Source of the DNA: Lachnospiraceae bacterium
Lineage (GTDB): Bacteria; Bacillota; Clostridia; Lachnospirales; Lachnospiraceae
Length of the DNA stretch: 64,000 nucleotides
Direction: 5' to 3'
Assembly (NCBI GenBank): GCA_910575035.1
Contig: CAJTDL010000008.1
Coordinates: forward strand, 1-64,000
In this document: piece by piece, positions 45,996 through 54,007 of the stretch
How the letters are laid out: every line of letters begins with the position of its first letter
Numbering within the stretch: the stretch's first letter is position 1
Made by a program: the position numbers and the translations under genes
Notes under the pieces: generated by a model
Told to the model about the DNA's origin: nothing
The model's database searches: none
What the model saw: the letters and a program-made list of their open reading frames with translations, nothing else

Positions 45996-46196
45996 AATCT
46001 GTACCTCTTTCCTTTCACTTTGTTGTATAGAAATAGTTTCATTGCGTCCTTCTACATTATGAACCCTCGATAGGGATTATATCGATAACTCTTTTTGTAA
46101 AGCCTGTCCCATTTACTTATAGACATCTTGCCTGTCTCTGATACATGCATGGTAAAATCTATCCAATCTGTCCGGGAACAATGTTCTTCCTCCCAT

Positions 46197-46600
46197 TCAT
46201 TCAGAGTCCAGAGCAGCCGGATAAGTACTCACAATCTCACCGACTTCAATTTTCAACGCTTCCTCTGCATCCCTCGCCACTTTTTTCAAAATCAATGCCG
46301 CAATCTGTTCCGGTGAATACTCCTTACCCTGAAGCACCATTGCCACGGTATCTACGCCTAATTTCCACAATACAGATTTGCAGCACGACTCTGGCTCTGC
46401 CTGAGCCATCAGCTCAGCTAGCTCCCCTACAAATACAGACGCTCCTCCGCCCTCCATCTCTTCAAAGCCTACAACAGCAGGCGTTGCGGTTGTCCCTTCT
46501 CTATTATGAGGAACAATCACCTCATCCGGCGCCCTCATATAACCAGCCCGCACATAGGCAGCGCCAAAATCTATTCCCAATAATTTCTTTTAGCTGCCAT
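46197..46600 (-). pseudogene. Truncated Hsp70 relic
   Basis: About 127 codons match the N-terminal lobe of Hsp70 (GIDFGAAYVRAGYM, TTATPAVVGFEE, YSPEQIAALILKKVA) and end at STYPAALDSE, where intact proteins read a longer TCPAYF region. The only ATG (46600, MAAKRNY) is out of frame with the body, so the start is also broken. Close similarity to the neighbouring Hsp70 suggests a duplication that decayed. The position between the GrpE-like and the DnaK-like gene fits a former third chaperone. Confidence 0.75.
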
Positions 46601-46680
46601 GCTTTCCCTCTCACCCTTTATATTATAGCTACGCCTACTATTTTCCCATTATAGCATAACCTCCCCTTCCAGTCCCGCTT

Positions 46681-47925
46681 TTATTTCTTTTTTACAAAAA
46701 TACTGATTTTCTCTGGATAGATAACCCTTCCGTTATACTCATATCCATAGCTCAGGCTCTCTGCCACAGTCTTGACCAGTGATTCATCCTCTGTTTCAGC
46801 CTTTCGCACAATTTTCTGCCGTGTGGCGACATTTTTGACCCCAGGCTCTCCTTTATAAATAATCACATCATGCTTCTCCAAGATATCCCCAATGTCATCT
46901 GCATAGGACAGGAACTCCTCTATGGAGATCATCTCTCCCTCCCCTTCCTTCTGCAGATGCTTCGCCCGGGAGAGCATCATTTCCCGTATGTCGATAAAGT
47001 CATACAGCACTTCCTTCATAGCCTTTTCCACCAGCCCGGCCTTGTATTCATTTAATTCTTTGTAGATCGTCTTGACGGTACTGTCCCGGGTCTCGGAATT
47101 TAGGATTTCTTTCTCAAATTTTTTATCCAACCGCCGTATGGAGCCTAAGACGGTTTCCAGGCATTCCTCTATCCTGCCTATCCGCTCATCCGTCCTGGCT
47201 GCCCTGTCCGGGGCTTTTTCTGTTCCTGTGGAGGCTTCCCTTTCTGGGGCTGCCGTATTCGTGAAAAATTCTTCTTTGGAAGGCCTCCCTGTCCCTTGTG
47301 GGGAATTTTCTGTTTCCTGCTCCCTGTTCTCCAGAAAAGAAGCCTCCCTGTCTGGGACTGCTGCATTTTGGGGAGTTTTTTCTGGTTGGCGGTTCTCTTT
47401 GCCTTCCTGGAAATCCTCCGCTTTCTGTCCCCCTTCCCCTCTGTGGGAAGCTTCCTTTTCTGCCATGCTTTCTGGTTTCCTGGCCTCCTTTCTCACAGGA
47501 AATCCTTCTTCTTTTGGAAGGATTTCACTTCCTTTGGATGGGATTTCATTTCCTTTTACAGGAATTTCATTTCCTTTTACAGGGATTTCATTTCTTTTTA
47601 CAGGGATTTCTTCTCTCTTGGAGGACTCCCCATCCGTCTTGCCAAAAAAAGTAAAGCCTCGGGAAGCCTCCCCTTCTCCCATTGGCGATTTTCTTACTGG
47701 AAATTTTTCTTCTATTGGCGGCTTTTCTATATTGATAAAAACACTCTCTGGCTCTTTTTCTTTCTTTACCATTTCCTGGACATTCTCAAATATCTCTTTC
47801 AGATTTTCACGAACCATATCCTCCGAACCATATTTTCCTTCTGAAAGGTTCCTTACCTCTTTTACTGTGACATTTTCCAAATCATTCTCATCATATTGGA
47901 TCTGTGCATATTTTTCATCATCCAT
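46681..47925 (-). CDS. GrpE-like nucleotide exchange factor with repeat-rich N terminus
   Basis: The last 180 residues resemble GrpE: a long helical part (about 240-330) and a C-terminal beta domain with RQKIVRKAETEDESLV and GYEYNGRVIYPEKISIF. GrpE proteins release ADP from Hsp70, matching the Hsp70 genes downstream. The N-terminal 230 residues are Glu/Lys-rich and contain seven-residue repeats (EIPVKGN type, about five copies, DNA near 47529-47610), probably disordered. It is the first large gene of the island; its leader of about 290 bases carries the shared operator-like element at its start. Confidence 0.72.
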   Translation of the reverse strand: MDDEKYAQIQYDENDLENVTVKEVRNLSEGKYGSEDMVRENLKEIFENVQEMVKKEKEPESVFINIEKPPIEEKFPVRKSPMGEGEASRGFTFFGKTDGESSKREEIPVKRNEIPVKGNEIPVKGNEIPSKGSEILPKEEGFPVRKEARKPESMAEKEASHRGEGGQKAEDFQEGKENRQPEKTPQNAAVPDREASFLENREQETENSPQGTGRPSKEEFFTNTAAPEREASTGTEKAPDRAARTDERIGRIEECLETVLGSIRRLDKKFEKEILNSETRDSTVKTIYKELNEYKAGLVEKAMKEVLYDFIDIREMMLSRAKHLQKEGEGEMISIEEFLSYADDIGDILEKHDVIIYKGEPGVKNVATRQKIVRKAETEDESLVKTVAESLSYGYEYNGRVIYPEKISIFVKKK

Positions 47926-48224
47926 ACATTCGTGCCTCCTCTTCCTTCTATGTGGATATGGCTCCCCTGCAGGCGGCAGCCATTACAGATGCCAACTGCC
48001 CTGCTGCATCTAGCTGCTCCTTGTATACGGATACCTGCAGCATGCTCCATTCTGCGGCAGATACTGCTGCCAGCTGGCTGCTGTTTAATACCTATATATG
48101 GCTCAATGCCTGCAATTTACTCAGAATAAACAATTACTCATCCAGAAAATAGATCCTGTGCCCTTCCTGGCCACTTTCCATGCCAAATGCCTGGCACATT
48201 AATACTAACATAACTAGAATATAT

Positions 48225-48295
48225 TAGCACATCTATTTTTTTCAAAATAGATGTGCACCAAAATTTGCACAGAAATCGACATAATCCTGTGCCAC
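48225..48295 (-). promoter_or_regulatory. Shared operator/promoter element, copy A
   Basis: A perfect 13-base inverted repeat (GCACATCTATTTT at 48227-48239 and its complement at 48244-48256) lies in a 70-base segment that is about 70 per cent alike to 49891-49963. On the minus strand TTGAAA (48240-48245) and TATATT (48218-48223), 16 bases apart, could be the promoter of the GrpE-like gene. The dyad overlapping the -35 box looks like a regulator site. Confidence 0.6.
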
Positions 48296-48331
48296 TTACT
48301 TTTTACTGATTTCTAATTAAATTTCATTTTT

Positions 48332-48457
48332 TCAAGAACTGCAGGTATGCAATGCCTCTTCTGACGAAAAAGCTCCTGAACAATCCTCACAGGGAATATT
48401 TCGTGTTTTATGCATATAACCTCTGACTGTCTCACAAAATGCATAAACCTGTTCCAT
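48332..48457 (-). CDS. 41-residue putative zinc-binding small protein
   Basis: An ATG lies seven bases after AAAGGGGGTGA, a near-perfect ribosome site. The 41 codons read MEQVYAFCETVRGYMHK at the start and contain CEDC (23-26) and a late HTC, a C-x2-C ... H-x-C layout that could hold zinc. No family is recognised. It is directly upstream of the shared element and the GrpE-like gene, on the same strand, so it may belong to the island or to an older insertion. Confidence 0.5.
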   Translation of the reverse strand: MEQVYAFCETVRGYMHKTRNIPCEDCSGAFSSEEALHTCSS

Positions 48458-48499
48458 CCAAATTCACCCCCTTTGCCAATTTTGTGTTACCTTCTTATG

Positions 48500-48640
48500 C
48501 TCTGGCTCTATTGCTAAATACCTTGACAATCAAAATAAATAAACCTACCTTGTATCTTGTCTTGTCAGAACACGGAACAGGTAGGTTTATTTTATACTAT
48601 ATCTCAAAGGAAACCGCATTGTGGGCAGTTGCATAGCTGC
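48500..48640 (+). other. Type I toxin-antitoxin relic, copy 1
   Basis: A perfect stem (AATAAACCTACCT at 48538-48550 with its complement at 48579-48592) is followed by a GTGGGCAGTTGC-type segment. This matches, in the same orientation, 50964-51040. The arrangement (end of a small coding tail, AAATAAACCTACC terminator, then GTGGGCNGTTGC) is what I remember from small holin-like toxin genes with antisense RNA in Firmicutes. No intact toxin frame is present. Confidence 0.35.
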
Positions 48641-48695
48641 CCATTGTTTCATAATTAATCCCATCAACGGAAAGCCGTAAATCTTTCCCTCAGCT

Positions 48696-48839
48696 TATAC
48701 CCTCTGGGGCACACCGTAATACATGCCCTTTCAGGGCTGGGAACCAGCTTCGCTGTTTCATAAGGTATACCCTCTGGGGCACACCGTAATACATGCCCTT
48801 TCAGGGCTGGGAACCAGCTTCGCTGTTTCATAAGGTATA
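48696..48839. repeat. 70-bp tandem repeat, two copies
   Basis: Two identical 70-base units (48696-48765 and 48766-48835) start TATACCCTCTGGGGCACACC and contain the small hairpin GCCC-TTTCA-GGGC. The same unit occurs in the opposite orientation at 50499-50692. There are no spacers, so this is not a CRISPR. Nothing in the unit codes for a recognisable peptide. Confidence 0.9.
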
Positions 48840-48886
48840 GGTATTGAAAACGTAACCAGAGGGAGGCCGCTTAGCCTCCCTTCCCC

Positions 48887-49783
48887 TTAAAACCCTCCCG
48901 CCATAATAATCAAAACAGCCACATTCAGCACAATCCCAATCACCGCCAGCGCTCCGCCCTTGTCCTTTTTCGCCAGTATCCCCAAGATCAGCCCAATCAC
49001 AGATAACCCTGCCAGTTCCCCCATTGAGATCAGCCCAATGACAATCGAAACAACCGCCTTTTTACTAATGCCGCGTCTTTCCTCCACATCACCTTCCAGC
49101 TCTTCCTCTGCCCAGCCATCATTCCCTACGCCTGTATTAACAACAGGAAACTTACCAGCCTTATACATATCCAAGAAAAACTCACAGCCAAAATTCTCCT
49201 GCTCCTTTCCCACAATCCAGCGAGCCTGAGCCTTCTGAAGATCCTGCTGGCAGCAAATCCCAGTTGCATTGCACCAGCCTACAAATTGGTTCTCCCTTCC
49301 GTCTGGGTTCTCTTTGTTATATACCTTTTGGTAATAAACCATCATCCTTCCCTCTAACTGTTCCCGGAGCACATCCTCCTTGGAAGCCAAGTCGCCAATC
49401 TGAAGATAGGCATTGACATTACCCTTTATCGCTGACTTGCATAAGAGATCCAATGCTTTGTCAACACTACTATTGTAACATATCTGAGCCAGCAGCAACA
49501 TTGCAATCGGCAAGCCGCAGTCTGCCGCCTTCTGCAGGTATGTTTCTGCCAGCACCAGATTCTTTGGCACCCCATTGCCACACATATAACGATCTCCCAG
49601 TTGCTGGGCGCACAAAGCGCTGCCTTCCTGCACTCCCTGCTCTAAAAGCCTTATCTTTTCCAACGGATCTGAGGCATTCTCTGACTCAATCCAATATTCA
49701 TCCGCCTCATCATTGTTTGCTGCATCCTGCTGCTCTAAAAACTGCCGGAACCTCTCCTGTATCTGCAAATATTTCTGATCCAT
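48887..49783 (-). CDS. SEL1-repeat protein with C-terminal DUF4190-type membrane segment
   Basis: The 298-residue protein has SEL1/TPR-like repeats (about 45-140, for example CAQQLGDRYMCGNGVPKNL) and at the C terminus two to three hydrophobic helices (about 237-298) like DUF4190. SEL1 repeats bind proteins, so it may be a membrane-tethered adaptor. It starts about 105 bases after a copy of the operator-like element that also precedes the GrpE-like gene, which suggests membership in the same regulon. The 70-bp repeat arrays flank this gene and the HAD gene on both sides. Confidence 0.75.
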   Translation of the reverse strand: MDQKYLQIQERFRQFLEQQDAANNDEADEYWIESENASDPLEKIRLLEQGVQEGSALCAQQLGDRYMCGNGVPKNLVLAETYLQKAADCGLPIAMLLLAQICYNSSVDKALDLLCKSAIKGNVNAYLQIGDLASKEDVLREQLEGRMMVYYQKVYNKENPDGRENQFVGWCNATGICCQQDLQKAQARWIVGKEQENFGCEFFLDMYKAGKFPVVNTGVGNDGWAEEELEGDVEERRGISKKAVVSIVIGLISMGELAGLSVIGLILGILAKKDKGGALAVIGIVLNVAVLIIMAGGF

Positions 49784-49890
49784 AAACTTACCTCCATCGC
49801 TGTCCTTCTGCCTTAATCCTCAGCTGCTTCCTGCCTCCTGTTTCATTTTCAGTTATCATATCCTTGCATCATTCCGCTTACTAAATGATT

Positions 49891-49963
49891 CTAACACACC
49901 TATTTTTCCAACAATAGACGGTGTCACAAATTTTGCATGGAAACCGACATATTTGTGCGCCAC
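49891..49963 (-). promoter_or_regulatory. Shared operator/promoter element, copy B
   Basis: This segment aligns with 48225-48295 over about 70 bases, sharing blocks such as CTATTTTT, AATAGA, TTTGCA and CGACATA. The dyad is imperfect here (ACACACCTATT against AATAGACGGTGT). It lies between the HAD gene and the SEL1-repeat gene and probably drives the latter. Confidence 0.55.
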
Positions 49964-49983
49964 CCTGTTATATTCTGTGAGGC

Positions 49984-50364
49984 TCACAGTTCCTTGTCTT
50001 CTACAAATTCTACCTGCATAAATACATCCCTCTCCACATTGACTGCAAGAGCCGTTTTCATACCAGAAGGCTTTTTGTCATTGACCAAAATCCGCTCCCC
50101 ATAAGGCAGGTTATAAATTACCTGATAGGATCCTATGCCATGGGCGTCCAGAAAGGCTTCTGTAACAGCTGCATATCCCACATCCCTGGATGTGAGGAAA
50201 ATGATTTTGTCCCCTTTCGGAATCTGATACAAAAACTCCTGTGCACCGTCCAAAAAACAATCGCCCGCCTCTGTAAGATGCCCATTATGCTTTAAGATTG
50301 TCCCATCCAAATCCAAAAGCCATGTCTTCCCTAATCCTGAAACCATTATTTTTTCCATTGCCAT
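49984..50364 (-). CDS. HAD-superfamily phosphatase-like protein
   Basis: The 126-residue protein has HAD motif I as LLDLDGTIL, motif II as FLTSRD and a late NDKKPSG. It is small, without a cap domain, similar in size to sugar-phosphate phosphatases or nucleotidase-like proteins found in glycan clusters. The ATG at 50364 was chosen because GGGGG lies six bases before it; an upstream ATG is possible. The substrate is unknown. It might serve the glycan-type genes at 51-63 kb, from which it is separated by repeat debris. Confidence 0.75.
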   Translation of the reverse strand: MAMEKIMVSGLGKTWLLDLDGTILKHNGHLTEAGDCFLDGAQEFLYQIPKGDKIIFLTSRDVGYAAVTEAFLDAHGIGSYQVIYNLPYGERILVNDKKPSGMKTALAVNVERDVFMQVEFVEDKEL

Positions 50365-50498
50365 AACCATCCCCCAACATTTTAGCATTTATCATTTTTA
50401 CTATTGATTCAGATTATACCGCACTCTTTTACAGAACACCCGTTTACAGCTTTTTGATAAATTAAAGATACAAACGCATATTCTTTATTGTATACTTC

Positions 50499-50692
50499 GC
50501 TGGTTCCCAGCCCTGAAAGGGCATGTATTACGGTGTGCCCCAGAGGGTATACCTTATGAAACAGCGAAGCTGGTTCCCAGCCCTGAAAGGGCATGTATTA
50601 CGGTGTGCCCCAGAGGGTATACCTTATGAAACAGCGAAGCTGGTTCCCAGCCCTGAAAGGGCATGTATTACGGTGTGCCCCAGAGGGTATAC
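50499..50692. repeat. 70-bp tandem repeat, inverted array of about three copies
   Basis: Two full units (50552-50621, 50622-50691) and one partial unit (50499-50551) of the 70-base repeat lie in the opposite orientation to the array at 48696-48839. Units are essentially identical between arrays, so homologous recombination could invert the 1.66 kb between them. Confidence 0.9.
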
Positions 50693-50742
50693 GAAAAGAA
50701 ATGCGTTTGTATCTACTGCTTATTATACATAAAAAATCCTTC

Positions 50743-50895
50743 ATGGACAGGCTAAAATCTTATTTTAATGAATATTTTTCAGATGCGACAGAACCTGCTG
50801 CCACAAACCTGTCCCTTATTGTTGTTTCCATACTGATACTGGATATCTTCCGTTCTGGCATCCTTTTTGTATATGATATTAAATATCGTTGTGGA
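50743..50895 (+). pseudogene. N-terminal fragment of a transposase
   Basis: About 50 codons from MDRLKSYFNEYFSDATEPAA resemble the beginning of a group of DDE transposases common in Firmicutes, which start with a short helical stretch and a conserved SLIVVSILILDIFRS-like segment. The frame then leaves the family pattern and merges into the toxin-antitoxin relic. The rest of the gene is absent. The family match is from memory. Confidence 0.4.
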
Positions 50896-50914
50896 GTGTC
50901 AAAAGATGTGCTAA

Positions 50915-51045
50915 AATCACAAAAGAGTAAGCTTGCCTATATTGATAGGATAAACAAAAATAAATAAACCTACCTTGTACTTGGCGGTCTAGGTAGGTTT
51001 ATATAACTATTCTGGAGGCCAACCACTTTGTGGGCGGTTGCTCCT
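50915..51045 (+). other. Type I toxin-antitoxin relic, copy 2
   Basis: A tail reading LAYIDRINKNK-stop is followed by a terminator-like stem (ATAAACCTACCT 50964-50975 with its complement at 50991-51002) and a GGAGGCCAACC...GTGGGCGGTTGC segment. The pattern of a small toxin end, this terminator and this GC-rich block recalls holin-like toxins with antisense RNA. The toxin start is lost, so it should be inactive. Confidence 0.4.
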
Positions 51046-51119
51046 TTTCTATAATATAACATTTCTGAACCTGAAAATCAACCTTATTTTTAATGTGACC
51101 GCAGGGTTCCTTTTCCTAT

Positions 51120-52622
51120 CTACCACAATTCCTCCAAATGGTACAGCCCATTGTAAAATGCCCCGCAGACAGCATTATAATCCTCCCATGCATAAGTGGT
51201 CAGGGAGAGCCAGATCACAGCATGCAAAAGCCGTATCTTCTCCTGGCTGGCCTCCCCTTCCAGCAATTCCCAGAAATACGGTTCTATCTCCTCCCACTGG
51301 TTTGAGCCGATTGTCAAATCCACGCTTCCTTCCCCAATGGACAGGCGAAATTCCTTTCGGTTAAACCTGTCGTAATTGCCTGCAATAGAGTAGTACAATT
51401 TTGCCCAGTCATAATCTGGGTCCCCATAATACCTGGTATGCCCAAAATATCCTCTTGGGTCGATAAAAACAGGGGCGTTCTTTTCATTGAGCAGAAGGTT
51501 GGAAAAGGTACAGTCCCCATGCAGCAGGCAAAACTGCCCTACTGAGAGGGAAGCAATCTTATCCTCCAGCTCACTGCGGAAGAAAAACACATTGCGGCAT
51601 TTTTTCCCATTTACTATAATACAGGGCTTATCCGCAAATGGGATCAAGTCCCTGACTTTCTCCAGCCTTTTGAATGTCTTGGCGGCATAAGCCTCCCACA
51701 CGCTGAAATAATCTGTTTCGCATCTGCCAAAGTTATGGAGCTTCCTCAAACTGCAGACAATCTCCCCCAGTATTTTTTCCTTTTCCCCTTTGGAAAGCCT
51801 GGTGCATTCAAACAGGTTTTTCCCCTGGATCCGTTCCAGCACCAAAGGCTGATAGGAATCAATCCGGGGAATGGGGGCAAAGCCTTTCTGCTCTGCCAGG
51901 CGATACCATGCGCATTCCTTTTCCATCAATGCCCTTCCCTGCCCATCCAGCGCTTCCTTTATAACCGTTTCCTCTTGAAATGTAATACGGTTAAAGGGAC
52001 GGCAGATCTGCACCTCCAATTTTTCATACTCCTCCAGCAGCCCATATTCCCGGGTTCCAGAAAGCGCCAGGGGCTGCAGGGGCAGCTGCCGCTCCTTTAG
52101 CCAGCGGACAAATTCCCCCTGCTGGGGCACATCCTCCAGCGCTTTTTTCTCCTGAAAGAGGAACAGCCCTGCCACGCCGTATTCTACAGAAGGCTTCTGG
52201 GCAAGCTCCCCGTCTTTCAAACGCCATCTGCACGGGAAATCCCCGGAAATCCCCGCATAATTCCCTTCTTTTTCCGGAAATTCAAATCCTTGATGCAAGA
52301 TCAGGTCTGACCAGAGCAGCATAAAATTTTTCCCGTCTGGAATCTTATCCAATGCCTTACGGATGCCGGCACAGGTTCCGGACATCCCCTGGGCGTCCAC
52401 CAAAAGATACTGCACCTGGGCAAAGGCATTCAGGTATTTTCTCAAAACATCGTATTGATAATCGCCGATGACCAGATATTTTTTATCCGGAAATTGCCGG
52501 AAAAGGTGGAACATCATAGGCAGGTTCTCTACTGGAACCAGGGCTTTGGGCACATTTTCTGTCAAATGCCCCATCCTTGCGCCCCTGCCTCCTGCCTGTA
52601 CTATAATATATTCAGGATTCAT
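51120..52622 (-). CDS. Nucleotidyltransferase fused to APH/choline-kinase-like domain
   Basis: Residues about 1-225 are a sugar- or choline-phosphate nucleotidyltransferase (IIVQAGGRGARMGHLTENVPKAL start, with the GxGxRM-type loop). Residues about 235-500 are an aminoglycoside/choline-kinase fold with HGDCTFSNLLLN and the metal site FIDPRGYFG. Kinase plus cytidylyltransferase in one chain resembles the LicA/LicC pair that activates choline for surface decoration, but the substrate cannot be told. The start overlaps the previous stop (ATGA). It is the last gene of the radical-SAM-rich operon. Confidence 0.82.
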   Translation of the reverse strand: MNPEYIIVQAGGRGARMGHLTENVPKALVPVENLPMMFHLFRQFPDKKYLVIGDYQYDVLRKYLNAFAQVQYLLVDAQGMSGTCAGIRKALDKIPDGKNFMLLWSDLILHQGFEFPEKEGNYAGISGDFPCRWRLKDGELAQKPSVEYGVAGLFLFQEKKALEDVPQQGEFVRWLKERQLPLQPLALSGTREYGLLEEYEKLEVQICRPFNRITFQEETVIKEALDGQGRALMEKECAWYRLAEQKGFAPIPRIDSYQPLVLERIQGKNLFECTRLSKGEKEKILGEIVCSLRKLHNFGRCETDYFSVWEAYAAKTFKRLEKVRDLIPFADKPCIIVNGKKCRNVFFFRSELEDKIASLSVGQFCLLHGDCTFSNLLLNEKNAPVFIDPRGYFGHTRYYGDPDYDWAKLYYSIAGNYDRFNRKEFRLSIGEGSVDLTIGSNQWEEIEPYFWELLEGEASQEKIRLLHAVIWLSLTTYAWEDYNAVCGAFYNGLYHLEELW

Positions 52623-54007
52623 ATCACGCCTCCTTTGATGATTTCTTCCAAAAGGACATCCTGCCCCTCGGGGCTCCAATCGTCATTCACAATTCCAGGA
52701 TGCACCAGCCGCAGGTCTGTGGCCTCCTGGAACATCTGCAGATTGCAGGTCACTGCCTTGTGGTTCAGGACACGCATTTTATTTCTGCCCAGGGCAAGGA
52801 TATCTGCAAGGCCGGTCCTTACGGTATAGATCAATTGAAATCCCCGGGAAATGCTCAGCAGGTCTGGAATGGACAAAGAAAGGGGGACTGCCCCTTTCAG
52901 GCAGGGCTCGCCTTTTCTGCCAATATTACAGTATACTTTTTTCCCATTGCTGATCCAGCATTCACAGAGACGCTCCAGAAAATCCCAGATCATTTTCCTG
53001 GCGTTTTTTGTAGCTGGTTCCATGTCCAGAATCTGGTACAGCCCATTGGCCTGGGGGATGACAAGCACCGCTTCCTCTCCTTTCAGCTCTTGAAAAAGAG
53101 CCTGGGTATCTGCTTTTGCAGGGCTTAAATAGCAATCCGGGATAAAGCACAGCCCTGCATCCGGGGGCAGCAGAAGGGCTTTGCGAAAAATCCCCAGCAT
53201 CGTGGGCTTCCCTTTCAGATTACTCCAATTTTTCCCATAGCCGCAGTATTCCAGGGAATGGCCGCACCATACCAGGTTTTCCCCCACATACTTCTCCGAC
53301 AGGAGGAGGTAGGTTTCCAAGGCCTTCCGGCTATTTTGGTTCAGCGTAAGGATACCGTCCACAGCCGGAAAAAAGCGGATAATCTCCTCATGCCCCCTGG
53401 CCGCAAGCATCACAAGCTTTGCAATGCCCTTCTCCTTTTTATAGGACTCCATCAGGCTTGCCATAAGCACAGTATCCCCTTTTCCCCACCAGCCTGGAAA
53501 TACAAACTGGGTATCCTTCTGGCTGGCCAGGCTCCCATAAACCGCCTTTCCTTCCAGGTATTGGCTTTGGATCTGATATTCGTGGAACCTCTGCACAGCC
53601 GTTGGCATATTTGGATTTACCACAATGTAATAGCCCCGAAGGTTTTCCAGGTGATAGATGTCCACAAAAATTTTTTCCTCAGGCACCCCTTCCTGTACCA
53701 GCCGCTTCCATTCCTGCTCCCATCCATCATCACAGAGCCAAAAACACCCTGGCAGGCCTGCCTGGGGATCCTGCTCCATCAATGCCTCTGCGCTGCGCAC
53801 CACTGCGGCGTCCCCTTCTAATTCCTCCTCCGAAAAAACAGGGAGATAGTGGAACTCTGTTTCCTTTTCCTTTAAAAATCCGGCAACCCGCAGATTTTGC
53901 TGCATACAAAAGAGGAGCAGCGCCCTCGTTTCCTTACTGCATCCGCAGAGCAAGACCTTTTCTTTCTGATACCAGGATTCCCTGATCCGATATAGGCTTC
54001 TCAACAT
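52619..54007 (-). CDS. GT-B-like hypothetical protein with Rossmann N terminus
   Basis: The 462-residue protein is not firmly recognised. The N terminus (about 15-95, VLLCGCS then AGFLKEKE and LPVFSEEEL) looks like the small Rossmann module found before sugar-modifying enzymes. The part after about 165 (WWGKGDTVLMASLMESYK and HSLEYCGYG) is reminiscent of heptosyltransferase-like GT-B folds. It overlaps its neighbours by one to four bases on both sides, so it is firmly in the operon. A glycosyl transfer role is inferred from fold impression and context. Confidence 0.55.
   Translation of the reverse strand: MLRSLYRIRESWYQKEKVLLCGCSKETRALLLFCMQQNLRVAGFLKEKETEFHYLPVFSEEELEGDAAVVRSAEALMEQDPQAGLPGCFWLCDDGWEQEWKRLVQEGVPEEKIFVDIYHLENLRGYYIVVNPNMPTAVQRFHEYQIQSQYLEGKAVYGSLASQKDTQFVFPGWWGKGDTVLMASLMESYKKEKGIAKLVMLAARGHEEIIRFFPAVDGILTLNQNSRKALETYLLLSEKYVGENLVWCGHSLEYCGYGKNWSNLKGKPTMLGIFRKALLLPPDAGLCFIPDCYLSPAKADTQALFQELKGEEAVLVIPQANGLYQILDMEPATKNARKMIWDFLERLCECWISNGKKVYCNIGRKGEPCLKGAVPLSLSIPDLLSISRGFQLIYTVRTGLADILALGRNKMRVLNHKAVTCNLQMFQEATDLRLVHPGIVNDDWSPEGQDVLLEEIIKGGVI

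Noticed and set aside
47947-48090. Minus-strand frame of 47 codons with an amphipathic sequence (SSQLAAVSAAEWSML) in the leader of the GrpE-like gene
   Set aside because: It has no plausible start codon and a stop directly upstream; perhaps a relic of a small motility-type protein, but not supported.
47904-48152. Plus-strand frame of 82 codons opposite the same leader
   Set aside because: No ribosome site and an unusual composition; it is best explained as a shadow of the minus-strand composition.
48696-50692. Tandem repeats as a CRISPR array
   Set aside because: The 70-base units follow each other directly with no variable spacers and no cas genes.
50523-50732. Open frames running through the 70-bp repeats
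   Set aside because: The unit length is not a multiple of three, so all three frames repeat; the peptides are artefacts of the repeat.
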